Of a DNA stretch of 62,911 nt, positions 18,223 to 27,709 are shown one piece after another. The translations under genes were made by a program, and so were the position numbers. Numbering within the stretch: position 1 is the stretch's first letter; each line of letters begins with the position of its first letter. The notes under the pieces were generated by a model. That model saw only the letters and a program-made list of their open reading frames with translations, was not told the DNA's origin and did no database searches. Source of the stretch: Bacteroidaceae bacterium (lineage in GTDB: Bacteria; Bacteroidota; Bacteroidia; Bacteroidales; Bacteroidaceae); contig JAGCNZ010000045.1 in the NCBI GenBank assembly GCA_017645655.1, forward strand, positions 1-62,911, in the 5' to 3' direction.

Positions 18223-18248
18223 CCGATGAAATGGGGAATTTTTGTAAT

Positions 18249-21200
18249 TCATGAGGTATGTTGCGTGTTCTCTTTCGGTGCGCCTTGCCTGTCGTTGCTC
18301 AACTTCCAATAGACCACAGGCAGCACCGTCACCACAAGGATAAGCGTGCCGATTCCTCCCGCAAAGATGGTGATGCCGACTGGCATCCAGAACGACGACT
18401 TGCCCAGAATCATGGGTATCACACCCACGGCAGTCGTGGCAGTTGTCAGGAAGATGGGTACCATGCGACGGCGTCCGGCATCGAAAGCGGCATCGTGCAC
18501 CGACATGCCTTCCGCTATCTTCTGGTCAGCATGCTCGAAGATTAGTATCTCATTGCGCATGATAATGCCCATCAGGGTAATGAAACCGAACAGGCTCGTC
18601 AGTCCAAGCGTGATGTCCGCTATGCCCAAACCTATCATGGCACCCGGCAGCGAGAGTGCGATGGCAGCCATGCAAAGGCCTGTCAGGCCGAAACGGCGGA
18701 AGTTGAAGAGCAGGAAGAAGAAGATAATGACCAGGGCAATGCCGATGCCAAGGGCAACCTCAGGCACCGTCTCCAAGTTCTTCTCCGGCTCGCCACCAAT
18801 CTCGGCACGTACGCCGACAGGCAACGGGAAGTCCTTCTCCAAAATACTCTTTATGTTGTTCTGCACCTTGGCAGCAAGCACGCCGCGCTTGTTCTCTGCC
18901 GTCACTGTGATGCAGCGCTCGCCATTGCGGTGTATGATGTTTGTCGGAACCCATTTCGTTTCGATGTCCGCCACCTGTCGCAATGGAATGCTGCTGAGTG
19001 GCTGGGCAAGCGGCGTGAGGTAAAGGTTCTCGATGTCACTTATATGCATCTGCTCCGTTTGCTTGTCACGCAGCACGACAGGTATTTCGTAGTTGCCCTC
19101 CCATATGGTCGCCACCTTTGTCTTGCCTGTCTGTAGAGCCAGCTGCAGTTCGGCCATCGTGCGATTGATGCCAAGTTGCGGGGCAGTGGTGGGGTCGAGT
19201 CTCACGTCGACGAGAGGGGAGGGCTGGTCGTAGTCGGTGTGCACCCACTCCAGTTCAGGCATCTGCCTCATCCTTTCCATCAAGCGCTCGGCAGCAAGCT
19301 CGATGCTGTCCAGGTCGTTGCCGTAGAAGCGATACTCGTAGGTGGGAACGGGCAGATAATCCATTTGCTTGAAGCGCACGTAAGCGCCTGGCCAGTAATT
19401 GCTCAAGCGAGGAGCATACTCGTTGAGCATCTCGAATGTCGTCTCAATACTTGTTGTGTTGACGATAAGCTGGGCAAAGTTCTTGCCGCCCAGTTGTGGC
19501 TCATAGCTCGTCTGGAAGCGTGGTGAACTGCAACCCATGAAGGTAGTGACACTCGTGACACGCTCATCTTTCGATAACGAGTCGCGCAGAGCCTCCGTGA
19601 TGGCTTTCGTCTCGTCCAACCCAGCACCTGCTGGCAGGAAGACCTCGCAAGCAAACTGATTGCGGTCGGCAAAGGGGAACTGTCGCAACTTCAGCGTCAG
19701 GAAGATGAGCGAAGTCAGGACAACAAGCACGATGCTGCTGTTGATGGTAAGCCACGGATGTCGGAACGTCCACTTCAGTGCTTTGTAGTAATAGAATTGG
19801 ACAGTGTCGGTGATGTTGCGCTTGTTCCTCTCCTTTACCTTCTTAATGAGACGCACGTTTAGTGCTGGTATGATGCATGCTGCCACGATGAGGCTGACCA
19901 TCAGACAAATGGTGATGGTGGCAGGGAAATAGCCAATGACGTCGCCTGCCTCGCCTGTCATCGTGAAGAGAATAGGGTAGAAGATAGCGCAGATGCATAC
20001 AGTCGCCAATAGCATCGGCATGAAGTATTGTTTGACGGACATCACGGCTGCCTCGCCTCTGTCCATGCCGCCGGCAAGGTACTCGAGGTATCCATCGATG
20101 ACGACAATGCTGTTGTCCACTATCATGCCGAGTACGACGATAAGCGACGCGAGCGTGATGATGTTCAGAGGTATGCCGAGAATATACATGATGCCGACAC
20201 TGATGAAGGTCGACAAGGGGATTGTGATAGCGGCGACAATCGCGCTTCGCAGGGGGAAGAGAAGCATCATGACGAGTATGATGACTGCCATTGACTCTAC
20301 GAGATTGATGAGAAAATCCCTGACGCTTGCTTCCACGACCTTCGGCTGGTCAGTGATGCGAAGCACGTCAACATCGCTGGGAAGGTATTCTTGGCGGAAG
20401 GTGTCGATGACTTTGTTGACCTCTTCGCCATAATGCACGATGTTGTTGCCTTCGGTCATCTCAAGCGAAAGCAGTACGCAACGCTTTCCATTGCTTTCGA
20501 TATAGCTGTCGCTCGTGTCGTATTCGCGTTTCACGTCTGCGATGTCGCGCACCCTTACCACCTTACCTGTCGCGTCGGAATAGATGATGTGGTTCATCAC
20601 TTCCTGTTCCGAATGACGTGTTGTGGCCAAATGCAGCGGGATGTTGATGGAGGCGGTGCTGACGTTGCCGCTCATTGTCGTGAGTCCTTCGTTGGAGAGC
20701 GCCGTCATGAGAGCGGCTTGCCCGATGCCGTACGCAGCGAGCCTTTCACGGTCTACATAGATGCTTATCTGTTCCTTTTTCTCTCCGTACTGACGTACAT
20801 TGCTGACGCTTTTTACCCGACGCAGGCGGTCGGCCAGTTCGTCGCTGTATTCCTGAAGTTCCCGATATGAGCGTTGATTGCTTTCGAGAGTGATGAGCAG
20901 GGCAGATGCGTCGCCGAAGTCGTCGTTGACGATGAGTGCTACGACGCCGCTTGGCAACTGGCTTTTATAGGCGTTGACGCCGTGCTTCACCTTGTTCCAT
21001 ATCGGTGCGAGGTCGGTGAGTCGGGGGTCGAAATACACTTTCATGAAGCACAAGCCGTTCATGCTTTGGGTGGTAGTCTTGGCTCTGTCTACTTCCTTGA
21101 AGGTGAAGATGTATCTCTCCAGCGGCCGTGCCACCTGTGCTTCTATTTCTTCACTGGTCGCGCCGGGCATGACGGCGACCACGACTCCCATTCTTATCGT

Positions 21201-21350
21201 GAAGGGAGGGAACTCGTCCTTCGACATCTGCTCGAGTCCGTAGAAGCCGAACGCCAGCAGGATGATGGTAATGAGAGCAGTGATGCCCCAGTTTTTGAGA
21301 GGCATGGCAGACCAGTGTTGCATCAGGACGCTTTGTTTTCTCTGTTCCAT
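18249..21350 (-). CDS. RND efflux permease (AcrB-like)
   Basis: The 1033-residue inner-membrane proton/drug antiporter has the normal RND layout: TM1 near the start (WGITALITIILLAFGFYG), a large periplasmic loop, TM2-6, a second loop, and TM7-12. TM4 carries LGMIVDNSIVVIDG, in which the Asp matches the AcrB proton-relay Asp407 while the second Asp is replaced by Asn, as in many Bacteroidetes permeases. Conserved blocks include VAVMPGATSEEIE near the N-terminus and GFITLMGIIMRNEILIFEHA in the second half. Substrates cannot be read from sequence. The gene follows the adaptor by 10 bp and precedes TolC, so the complete pump is encoded in one operon. Confidence 0.95.
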   Translation of the reverse strand: MEQRKQSVLMQHWSAMPLKNWGITALITIILLAFGFYGLEQMSKDEFPPFTIRMGVVVAVMPGATSEEIEAQVARPLERYIFTFKEVDRAKTTTQSMNGLCFMKVYFDPRLTDLAPIWNKVKHGVNAYKSQLPSGVVALIVNDDFGDASALLITLESNQRSYRELQEYSDELADRLRRVKSVSNVRQYGEKKEQISIYVDRERLAAYGIGQAALMTALSNEGLTTMSGNVSTASINIPLHLATTRHSEQEVMNHIIYSDATGKVVRVRDIADVKREYDTSDSYIESNGKRCVLLSLEMTEGNNIVHYGEEVNKVIDTFRQEYLPSDVDVLRITDQPKVVEASVRDFLINLVESMAVIILVMMLLFPLRSAIVAAITIPLSTFISVGIMYILGIPLNIITLASLIVVLGMIVDNSIVVIDGYLEYLAGGMDRGEAAVMSVKQYFMPMLLATVCICAIFYPILFTMTGEAGDVIGYFPATITICLMVSLIVAACIIPALNVRLIKKVKERNKRNITDTVQFYYYKALKWTFRHPWLTINSSIVLVVLTSLIFLTLKLRQFPFADRNQFACEVFLPAGAGLDETKAITEALRDSLSKDERVTSVTTFMGCSSPRFQTSYEPQLGGKNFAQLIVNTTSIETTFEMLNEYAPRLSNYWPGAYVRFKQMDYLPVPTYEYRFYGNDLDSIELAAERLMERMRQMPELEWVHTDYDQPSPLVDVRLDPTTAPQLGINRTMAELQLALQTGKTKVATIWEGNYEIPVVLRDKQTEQMHISDIENLYLTPLAQPLSSIPLRQVADIETKWVPTNIIHRNGERCITVTAENKRGVLAAKVQNNIKSILEKDFPLPVGVRAEIGGEPEKNLETVPEVALGIGIALVIIFFFLLFNFRRFGLTGLCMAAIALSLPGAMIGLGIADITLGLTSLFGFITLMGIIMRNEILIFEHADQKIAEGMSVHDAAFDAGRRRMVPIFLTTATTAVGVIPMILGKSSFWMPVGITIFAGGIGTLILVVTVLPVVYWKLSNDRQGAPKENTQHTS

Positions 21351-21360
21351 GTTGTTCAGG

Positions 21361-22401
21361 TTATTCCTTTACGTCGCTTCCTTCGCTGACCTTTTGATAG
21401 CCTTCCACGATGACTTTGTCGCCTTCGGCCAAGCCTGCGATGATGATGATGCGGTCGTCTTCTGCCTGTCCGACCTCGACGGGTTGGCGATGGGCCTTGC
21501 CGTCTTTGGCAAGCCAGACGAACTGTCTGTCGTCGGCACTCTGCTGTACGCAGCGTACGGGCACTGTCACCATGTGGTTCCCGAAGTGGCTGTCTTCGGC
21601 GTCGGTCGTGACGTTCACCACCATGCCGGGCAGCAATTCCAGGCTCGGATTGAGCACCGTGAAGCGCACATCATAGGTGTGTGTCATGACGTCGCCTTGC
21701 ACGTCGCGGATGAAGTGCGTGCTGCGGAATGTCTTTCCTCCGAGTGCTTCGGCCGAGACGGTCACTCCTTTGCCTTTGTTCGTGTGTGGATTGAAGAATG
21801 CTATCTCTTTTTCTGGGACGGAGACCTTGACCTTGACTTTTGCTATGTTGAGTATGGTGCAGACGGGTTGCGAGGGCATTGCGGTCATGCCGCTTTCCAT
21901 CTCTTTCTTTCCGACGATGCCGCTGCATGGTGCCAGCAGGCGGCAGTCCTGGATGGCCCTGTTTGCCATGTCGAGGCTGGACTGTGCCTGTCGCACTTTA
22001 GTCTGGACGTTCACCCAGTCGATGTCGGAGATGGACTGCGACTCGTGCAGGACTTGCATGCGTTGCTGTGCGTCGAGTGCCTGGTCGAGGCTTGCCTTTG
22101 CTGCCTGCCGGGTGTTCTCGCATTGCGTGGGGTCCATTTCTGCAATGAGTTGTCCCTTTGCCACGTATTGTCCCTCTTCCACATATACGCGGTTGACAGT
22201 CCCCATGCCAATGAAGCTGACGGGTGTGCTGCTGTCTTCCTCCACTTTTCCCACATAGTGCTTTCTGACGGCTGATGCGCCTTCGCAGACAGTCTCTGTG
22301 GTGACTTTCAAGGGCTCCACCTGGTAGTTTTTCTCGCTTTTGCTGCAACCTGCCAGTATGATGACGGCTGCCGTGGCGGCGAAAATGTCGTGTCTATTCA
22401 T
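21361..22401 (-). CDS. RND periplasmic adaptor lipoprotein (AcrA-like)
   Basis: This 346-residue membrane fusion protein links the permease to TolC. A lipoprotein signal ends at AVIILAGCSKSE, with Cys19 as the acylated residue. The biotinyl/lipoyl half-motifs flank an unusually short alpha-hairpin: VEEGQYVAKGQLIAEMD before it and APCSGIVGKKEMESGM after it. The beta-barrel and membrane-proximal domains follow, ending with LAEGDKVIVEGYQKVSEG. It is the first gene of the operon, and a -7 box (TAATTTTG) lies 32 bp upstream. The AraC regulator is transcribed divergently from the same 196-bp interval and is the obvious candidate regulator. Confidence 0.93.
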   Translation of the reverse strand: MNRHDIFAATAAVIILAGCSKSEKNYQVEPLKVTTETVCEGASAVRKHYVGKVEEDSSTPVSFIGMGTVNRVYVEEGQYVAKGQLIAEMDPTQCENTRQAAKASLDQALDAQQRMQVLHESQSISDIDWVNVQTKVRQAQSSLDMANRAIQDCRLLAPCSGIVGKKEMESGMTAMPSQPVCTILNIAKVKVKVSVPEKEIAFFNPHTNKGKGVTVSAEALGGKTFRSTHFIRDVQGDVMTHTYDVRFTVLNPSLELLPGMVVNVTTDAEDSHFGNHMVTVPVRCVQQSADDRQFVWLAKDGKAHRQPVEVGQAEDDRIIIIAGLAEGDKVIVEGYQKVSEGSDVKE

Positions 22402-22432
22402 CGTCTTGTGTGTGTTATCGTTTATTGCGGCG

Positions 22433-22440
22433 CAAAATTA
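22433..22440 (-). promoter_or_regulatory. -7 box (TAATTTTG) of the RND operon
   Basis: TAATTTTG on the minus strand, 32 bp before the adaptor ATG, fits TAnnTTTG. GGCGCAAA occurs here and again about 45 bp further upstream, which may mark a regulator site or a second start. Confidence 0.5.
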
Positions 22441-22569
22441 CTACTTTTCCTTAATATAATGTATAATGTTATGGCGCAAAGGTTGTCCTATTTCTCCACT
22501 TTTTGCTTCTTGTATGGTAAAAATGGATAAAAGGGTAGCAAAAAGGACATCTAATTAGAAACTTTTTCT

Positions 22570-22577
22570 TACCTTTG
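22570..22577 (+). promoter_or_regulatory. -7 box (TACCTTTG) of the AraC gene
   Basis: TACCTTTG lies 21 bp before the AraC ATG and fits the Bacteroidetes -7 box. The -33 region is AT-rich without a clear TTTG. Confidence 0.55.
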
Positions 22578-22597
22578 CGACACAAAATGACACAAAG

Positions 22598-23476
22598 ATG
22601 GAGAAACTCGACTTTCAGGCTATCGTAGATAGCAAACTCAACTTTCATTGCAATGACCACATTGCCATTTTCAGTGATTTTGAAGAGGTGCGCAACCTCA
22701 CCATCTCCGATGTCCTGGTCGAGGGCTTCTTGTTTGCCGTCATCACTCACGGGCAGGCGCAGATTTCGGTCGACGACAAGACGTATCAGCTCAAGGAGGG
22801 CGACGTCATCACTTGCAAGCCGCGCAACATCTTCGAGCGGAGCATGATGAGCATGGACTTCAATGCCTTGCTGCTCTTCCTCTCGCCGGAGTATGTGGCT
22901 CAGCTCTCGCAGATGGTCCGGATGGAGTGGACCTACTCCATGTTTTCCACCTCGCACAAGATTCTGCATGCCGATGAAATGGCGGTAAATCGCTATCGTC
23001 TCTACTTCGACTTGCTGAGGAATCACCTCTCCAGCCCTGACACGCCGCACAAGGAACTGTGCCTGCGCTTGCTTTTCGGCTCGATGGCGTACGACCTCCA
23101 CGACCTCCAAAAGTTCCAGGACGAGGAGTTGCTGCACCAGACCTACAGTTCCGGAGAGAACATCCTGAGGCAGTTCATGCAGCATCTGCACGACCCTGCA
23201 CAGCCCTACCTCAACGTCAACGAGTACGCCAACCTGTTCAACATCACGCCGAAGTACTTTTCGAGTGTCTGCAAGCGCCTCACCGGCAAGACTGCCAACC
23301 AGTTGATAAGCGATGAAATCGTGCGTTCTGCACAAATCACGCTCCGCGACAGCAGCAAGAGCATCAAGCAGATTGCCGCCATGATGGGCTTCAAGAATCA
23401 GTCGCATTTCGGCAGGTTCTTCCGTCAGCAGACAGGCGTCTCGCCCCAGCAATATCGCGAGGGAAAGACGATTTGA
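22598..23476 (+). CDS. AraC-family transcriptional regulator
   Basis: The 292-residue regulator has an N-terminal cupin-like sensor region (about 30-150; ISVDDKTYQLKEGDVITCKP) and a C-terminal double helix-turn-helix (about 200-290). The latter shows VNEYANLFNITPKYFSSVCK as the first HTH and IKQIAAMMGFKNQSHFGRFF as the second. The position divergent from the RND pump operon suggests it controls that operon, possibly in response to a compound bound by the cupin domain. That is inference from context. A small hairpin (CACATT/AATGTG, about 23482-23503) and array D follow the stop. Confidence 0.92.
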   Translation: MEKLDFQAIVDSKLNFHCNDHIAIFSDFEEVRNLTISDVLVEGFLFAVITHGQAQISVDDKTYQLKEGDVITCKPRNIFERSMMSMDFNALLLFLSPEYVAQLSQMVRMEWTYSMFSTSHKILHADEMAVNRYRLYFDLLRNHLSSPDTPHKELCLRLLFGSMAYDLHDLQKFQDEELLHQTYSSGENILRQFMQHLHDPAQPYLNVNEYANLFNITPKYFSSVCKRLTGKTANQLISDEIVRSAQITLRDSSKSIKQIAAMMGFKNQSHFGRFFRQQTGVSPQQYREGKTI

Positions 23477-23537
23477 GCAGGCACATTTTCAGTCTCAGAA
23501 TGTGACGAATGAAAACGCGGCTCGAGATGTTTTCATT

Positions 23538-23630
23538 TTACCCACGTGATAAATTCATTTTACCCACGTAATATTTCAAATATTCCACGTGATATTTGTA
23601 ATTTACCCACGTGATGTTTTCAAACGTGGC
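23538..23630 (+). repeat. CACGTG array D (four units)
   Basis: Hexamers start at 23543, 23565 (CACGTA), 23586 and 23608 (periods 22, 21, 22). It has the same orientation and spacer order as array B. It is preceded by AATGAAAACGCGG and ends GATGTTTTCAAACGTGGCA, the end motif shared with C, E, F and H. It lies 3' of the AraC gene and 5' of the CotH promoter. Confidence 0.9.
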
Positions 23631-23703
23631 ATGCCTGAGTTACAAATTGGGTATGTTGAGGCGAAAAAATCGACATAAAAGGACAACTTATTAAAAATTT
23701 TGC

Positions 23704-23711
23704 TAACTTTG
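23704..23711 (+). promoter_or_regulatory. -7 box (TAACTTTG) of the CotH operon
   Basis: TAACTTTG lies 50 bp upstream of the chosen CotH-1 start and fits TAnnTTTG. This makes the GTG at 23741 an unlikely start, since the ATG at 23762 has better spacing. Confidence 0.6.
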
Positions 23712-23761
23712 CGTCGCTTTGTGTTCGCAAATGCGCATGCGTGTGCGGACATAAATTAAAA

Positions 23762-26700
23762 ATGGATATGATAGAAACCACGGTGCGCAGGCTGGCTGTC
23801 CTGCTGTCGATAATGTTTGCTCCGCTCCTGTCGCAAGCCTACAATCCGGCTGTCGACGGGCTTCTCGAGGGTGCGCTGATGTGCTCCGGCACAGCGGAGA
23901 AGGCGGCATTGGCCTTCGACGGAGATGCCTCGACCTACTACAGCACCTCCGCCAGCGAGATGCAATGGATAGGCCTGGACCTGGGCGAGCCATGCGTCAT
24001 CACACGCGTCGGATATACGCCAGCACCGGGCAGTCAGGGCGCCGACCGCATGCTGCTCAGCCTCTTCGAGGGCGCCAACAGTCCCGACTTCATGGACGCC
24101 CTGCCCCTACACTTCATCAGCCAGATGCCCGCCACGGGCGTTGCTGCGACTGCCGACGTCACTGTCAGCCGAGGCTTCCGCTATGTGCGCTACGTCGGCG
24201 GAGCAGGCTCCTACTGCAACGTCGCTGAGCTCCAGTTCTACGGCCATGCCGGCGAAGGCGACGACAGCCAGTTCTATCAGGTCACCAACCTGCCGACCCT
24301 CAGCGTGCACGTGCAGAACAATGTCAAGCCGACCGTCCGCGGCCAGGACCACGAGTCGCAGTCCCAGCTCATCTACGACGGCGGAACACGCCTGCAGGAC
24401 TATCCCGTCCTCTTCCGCGTGCGCGGCAACTTCTCCTCCAGCCCCGAGAACAAGGCCTATCGCATCAAGTTCAACGACGGCAAGACCCACCATATGATGC
24501 GAGGCTCGGCCAACGAATCGCCCACGAAATGCAGGAAATGGGTCCTCATCAACAGCTATCGCGACAAGACTTTAATGCGCAATCCCGTCACTTGGGCCAT
24601 GTCGAAGAGAGCAGAAATGCAGTGGACGCCATGGAGCCAGATAGTCGACCTCTTCGTCAACGGCGACTATCGCGGCACATACACCCTGGCCGACGCAGTC
24701 TCCGTAGACAGCAAGCGCATCAACATCACCGAGATGACCAGCGACGACATCGACGACGAGTACATCACCGGAGGCTACTTCGTCGAGGTTGACAACAATG
24801 CAAGTCGGGAACCATACTGGTTCACGTCGTCCCACGGCAACCCCGTCACCGTGCATGACCCCGACGAAGACGTCATACAGAGGGCACAGTTCAATTACAT
24901 CCGCGACACGTGGAATGCCATGGAGGATATCGTCTTCAGCGCAAACTATACTGACTGGGAAAGCGGACAGCGCTCGGTCCTCGACATCGAGTCCTTCCTC
25001 AGATATTTCCTCACAAGCGAGTTCAACGGCAATACCGACATGCTCTGCCAAGACTTCCTCTACAAAGAACGAGGCGACGACCACTTCTACACCGGTCCTG
25101 TCTGGGATGCAGAACTGGCACTCGAAAACGACAGAACAACCTATCCCGCCAACGAACGCATGGACTGGACCTATAAGGTTCGCGACACAGGCAACTGGAC
25201 ACAGTTCGTCGGACGCGTCCTCTCCGACCCATCCGTCTTTGCACAACTGCAGGAGATGTGGGCGATGCTTCGCAAGAAAGGCAACTTCGAGCCCGAAGAC
25301 GTAGCAGCCGACGTGGACTCCCTGCGAGAAGAGGTGCGTGCATCGGCCGACCTCAACTTCATCCGCTGGCCGTATCTCAACCAGGAAATCTCGCTCAACC
25401 CGGTCGTCCCAGGCTCATGGGAAGCAGAAGTTGACCGTGTGCGAGACTACGTTCGCGACCGCGTGGCATGGATGGACGAGATGCTCTCCTACGGACGCCT
25501 CCGTCAGGAAGACGGCATCTATCAGATTGCATCCGGCATGGACCTCTGTTTCTTCAGCCGACTGGTCAATGAGAATGGCGAGACAGAAGCAAAGGCAGTG
25601 CTCGTCGCCGACATCGACATGTCCCACTGCAGCGAGGAATTCCAGCCCATCGGCTGCCAGACGGCACATTTCGCAGGCAGTTTCGACGGCAAGGGACACG
25701 TCATCCGCAACCTCCATATCAGTGGCAGCCAAGATGTCGTCGGACTCTTCGGCTATACCGACAGCTGCACCCTGAAAGACATCACCTTCGACGAGACATG
25801 CTCCGTGGAAGGAAAAGACAAGGTAGGCATGCTCGTGGGTTATGCCTATAGCGGCATTGCAATCATCTCCGGCATAGAGAATCATGGCACGGTAGTCGGC
25901 ACAGGACGAGCAGCGGGAGGCATCGTCGGCTATGTCCACACCTATACCCACGCCCAACTCACCAATTGCAGTAACACCGGCGACATCACGGCGTCTTTCA
26001 ACGCCGCAGCACTCGTCGGCTCTTCCGGTGGCCGCGTGACGGTGAAGAACAGTTTCAATACAGGTAACGTCACTGGCGCTACAGAGAGAAAAGAGTTCGC
26101 CTATGGAACCCAAAGCACGTCCATCACCAATTGCTGGGACTGCTCTTCTACACAAACCAACAACATGACACCTGCACAGGTGGACAATGGCTATCTCTGC
26201 TATCACATCAATGCAGGTGCCGGCAGCGACATCTGGCATCAGAACATCGACAATGGCAAGGTGCACAATCCCTGGCCTGTGCTTCGAATGAAGGGCGGCA
26301 AGGTCTTCGAAAAGGATGGCGGCTACACCAACTACAATCCTAATTTACCGAAGTATCGATATTATAACCTCGTCATCACGAAGATACAGTCTGGCCGTTG
26401 CATCCAGTTCTCCGAGTTCGATATCCTCGACGAGAAAGGTGCTGAAGTAGAGGACCTTTATATTTACGCTGGCACAGAGTCCAGCATCTCCCACGAGAAC
26501 TGGGAAAACGCCGCCGACAACAATGTCACTACCAAGTACTGCAACGGCTCCTTCGACGGCTATGCCTATTTCCTTTTCGATGCGACGCGTTCGGTGAGTC
26601 TCTGCGGCTACCGCATCTACACGGCCAACGACACTGGCAACCATCCCGAGCGCAATCCTGTCTCTTGGCAACTGTATGGCAGCAACACGCAACTCTACGA

Positions 26701-27694
26701 TGCCGACGACCCTGCTTGGGAACTCATCGAGGAACGTGAAGAGGACAACACTATGCAAGCCACTAACTACCTTCCTTACGACTTCTTTGTCTCCGATCCC
26801 ATCAAGTCGTTGACCCTCAGCGAGCAGACCGCAACCATCATGCGCGGCGAGAGAAAGCAACTGCAGGTCACATTCTCACCCAGCACGATGGAGGGCCTTA
26901 CGTTGCAATGGACAACGACTGATGCCACTGTCGCTACGGTGAGCAGTCAAGGACTGGTCAAGGCAAAGGCTGAAGGCATAGCTGACATCATCGTCTATGC
27001 CGTCGAGGATACCATCTTGCGCGATACTTGCACCGTTACCGTCATGCAAAGGCAACCCGGCTACCGTTACTATCAGATTGCCATCGAGAAGGTAAGCGGC
27101 AACACTTCCATACAACTCTCTGAGATAGATTTGCTTGATCAGGACGGCAACGAAGTGACTCCGCTCACGCTTTATGCCTTTACTGGCTCATACTATAGTG
27201 ATGAGGTGCAGGCAAACCTCTTCGACAATAACTACGGCACCAAGTACTGCGGTCCATTCTCTGCAGCCAATCCAACATATCTGTTTGTGGATGCAGGTCA
27301 GCAAGTGCAGTTGTCCGGCTATACACTCGTCACCGCCAACGATACTCAAAGGAACCCCGACCGCAATCCTGTCACGTGGTCGCTGCTTGGCGGCAACACC
27401 ATGAGCGATGTGCCCGACGATGATGTTTGGACACTTCTCGACCGGCGCGAGGGCGACACGACGCTTGAAGCCTCCAACTATACGCCCTACTACTTCGCTC
27501 TTCCCGAACTGATTATCCCTGGGGACGTCAATGGCGACGGCTATGTGGATGCCGACGACCTGGTAGCTCTCAAGCGCCATATCATCGGCAAGCCGGTGGA
27601 GAACTTCGTTGTGGAAGCAGCCGACCTCAATGACGATGAAGTGATAAACGGTCAGGACGTGGTGACGTTAATCCGTATGATAATGAATGAATAG
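23762..27694 (+). CDS. CotH-kinase / GLUG / discoidin-like / Big_2 / dockerin surface protein 1
   Basis: The start at 23762 gives a signal peptide ending at LLSQAY; the alternative GTG at 23741 adds only polar residues. Domains in order, numbered from this start: a discoidin-like domain (about 35-155), then a CotH domain (about 170-560). CotH motifs are KWVLINSYRDKTLMRNP, FVNGDYRGTYTLAD and YTGPVWDAELALEND. GLUG-type repeats follow (about 610-780), then discoidin-like module m1 (about 863-1010), Big_2 (about 1016-1095), module m2 (about 1100-1250) and a type I dockerin (about 1253-1310). The dockerin shows GDVNGDGYVDADDLVALK and a second Ca-binding copy. CotH domains are atypical protein kinases in Bacillus spores and occur with dockerins in cellulosomes; the role here is unknown. 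It forms an operon with a paralog 15 bp downstream. Confidence 0.88.
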   Translation: MDMIETTVRRLAVLLSIMFAPLLSQAYNPAVDGLLEGALMCSGTAEKAALAFDGDASTYYSTSASEMQWIGLDLGEPCVITRVGYTPAPGSQGADRMLLSLFEGANSPDFMDALPLHFISQMPATGVAATADVTVSRGFRYVRYVGGAGSYCNVAELQFYGHAGEGDDSQFYQVTNLPTLSVHVQNNVKPTVRGQDHESQSQLIYDGGTRLQDYPVLFRVRGNFSSSPENKAYRIKFNDGKTHHMMRGSANESPTKCRKWVLINSYRDKTLMRNPVTWAMSKRAEMQWTPWSQIVDLFVNGDYRGTYTLADAVSVDSKRINITEMTSDDIDDEYITGGYFVEVDNNASREPYWFTSSHGNPVTVHDPDEDVIQRAQFNYIRDTWNAMEDIVFSANYTDWESGQRSVLDIESFLRYFLTSEFNGNTDMLCQDFLYKERGDDHFYTGPVWDAELALENDRTTYPANERMDWTYKVRDTGNWTQFVGRVLSDPSVFAQLQEMWAMLRKKGNFEPEDVAADVDSLREEVRASADLNFIRWPYLNQEISLNPVVPGSWEAEVDRVRDYVRDRVAWMDEMLSYGRLRQEDGIYQIASGMDLCFFSRLVNENGETEAKAVLVADIDMSHCSEEFQPIGCQTAHFAGSFDGKGHVIRNLHISGSQDVVGLFGYTDSCTLKDITFDETCSVEGKDKVGMLVGYAYSGIAIISGIENHGTVVGTGRAAGGIVGYVHTYTHAQLTNCSNTGDITASFNAAALVGSSGGRVTVKNSFNTGNVTGATERKEFAYGTQSTSITNCWDCSSTQTNNMTPAQVDNGYLCYHINAGAGSDIWHQNIDNGKVHNPWPVLRMKGGKVFEKDGGYTNYNPNLPKYRYYNLVITKIQSGRCIQFSEFDILDEKGAEVEDLYIYAGTESSISHENWENAADNNVTTKYCNGSFDGYAYFLFDATRSVSLCGYRIYTANDTGNHPERNPVSWQLYGSNTQLYDADDPAWELIEEREEDNTMQATNYLPYDFFVSDPIKSLTLSEQTATIMRGERKQLQVTFSPSTMEGLTLQWTTTDATVATVSSQGLVKAKAEGIADIIVYAVEDTILRDTCTVTVMQRQPGYRYYQIAIEKVSGNTSIQLSEIDLLDQDGNEVTPLTLYAFTGSYYSDEVQANLFDNNYGTKYCGPFSAANPTYLFVDAGQQVQLSGYTLVTANDTQRNPDRNPVTWSLLGGNTMSDVPDDDVWTLLDRREGDTTLEASNYTPYYFALPELIIPGDVNGDGYVDADDLVALKRHIIGKPVENFVVEAADLNDDEVINGQDVVTLIRMIMNE

Positions 27695-27709
27695 AAAAAT
27701 AATAAGATA

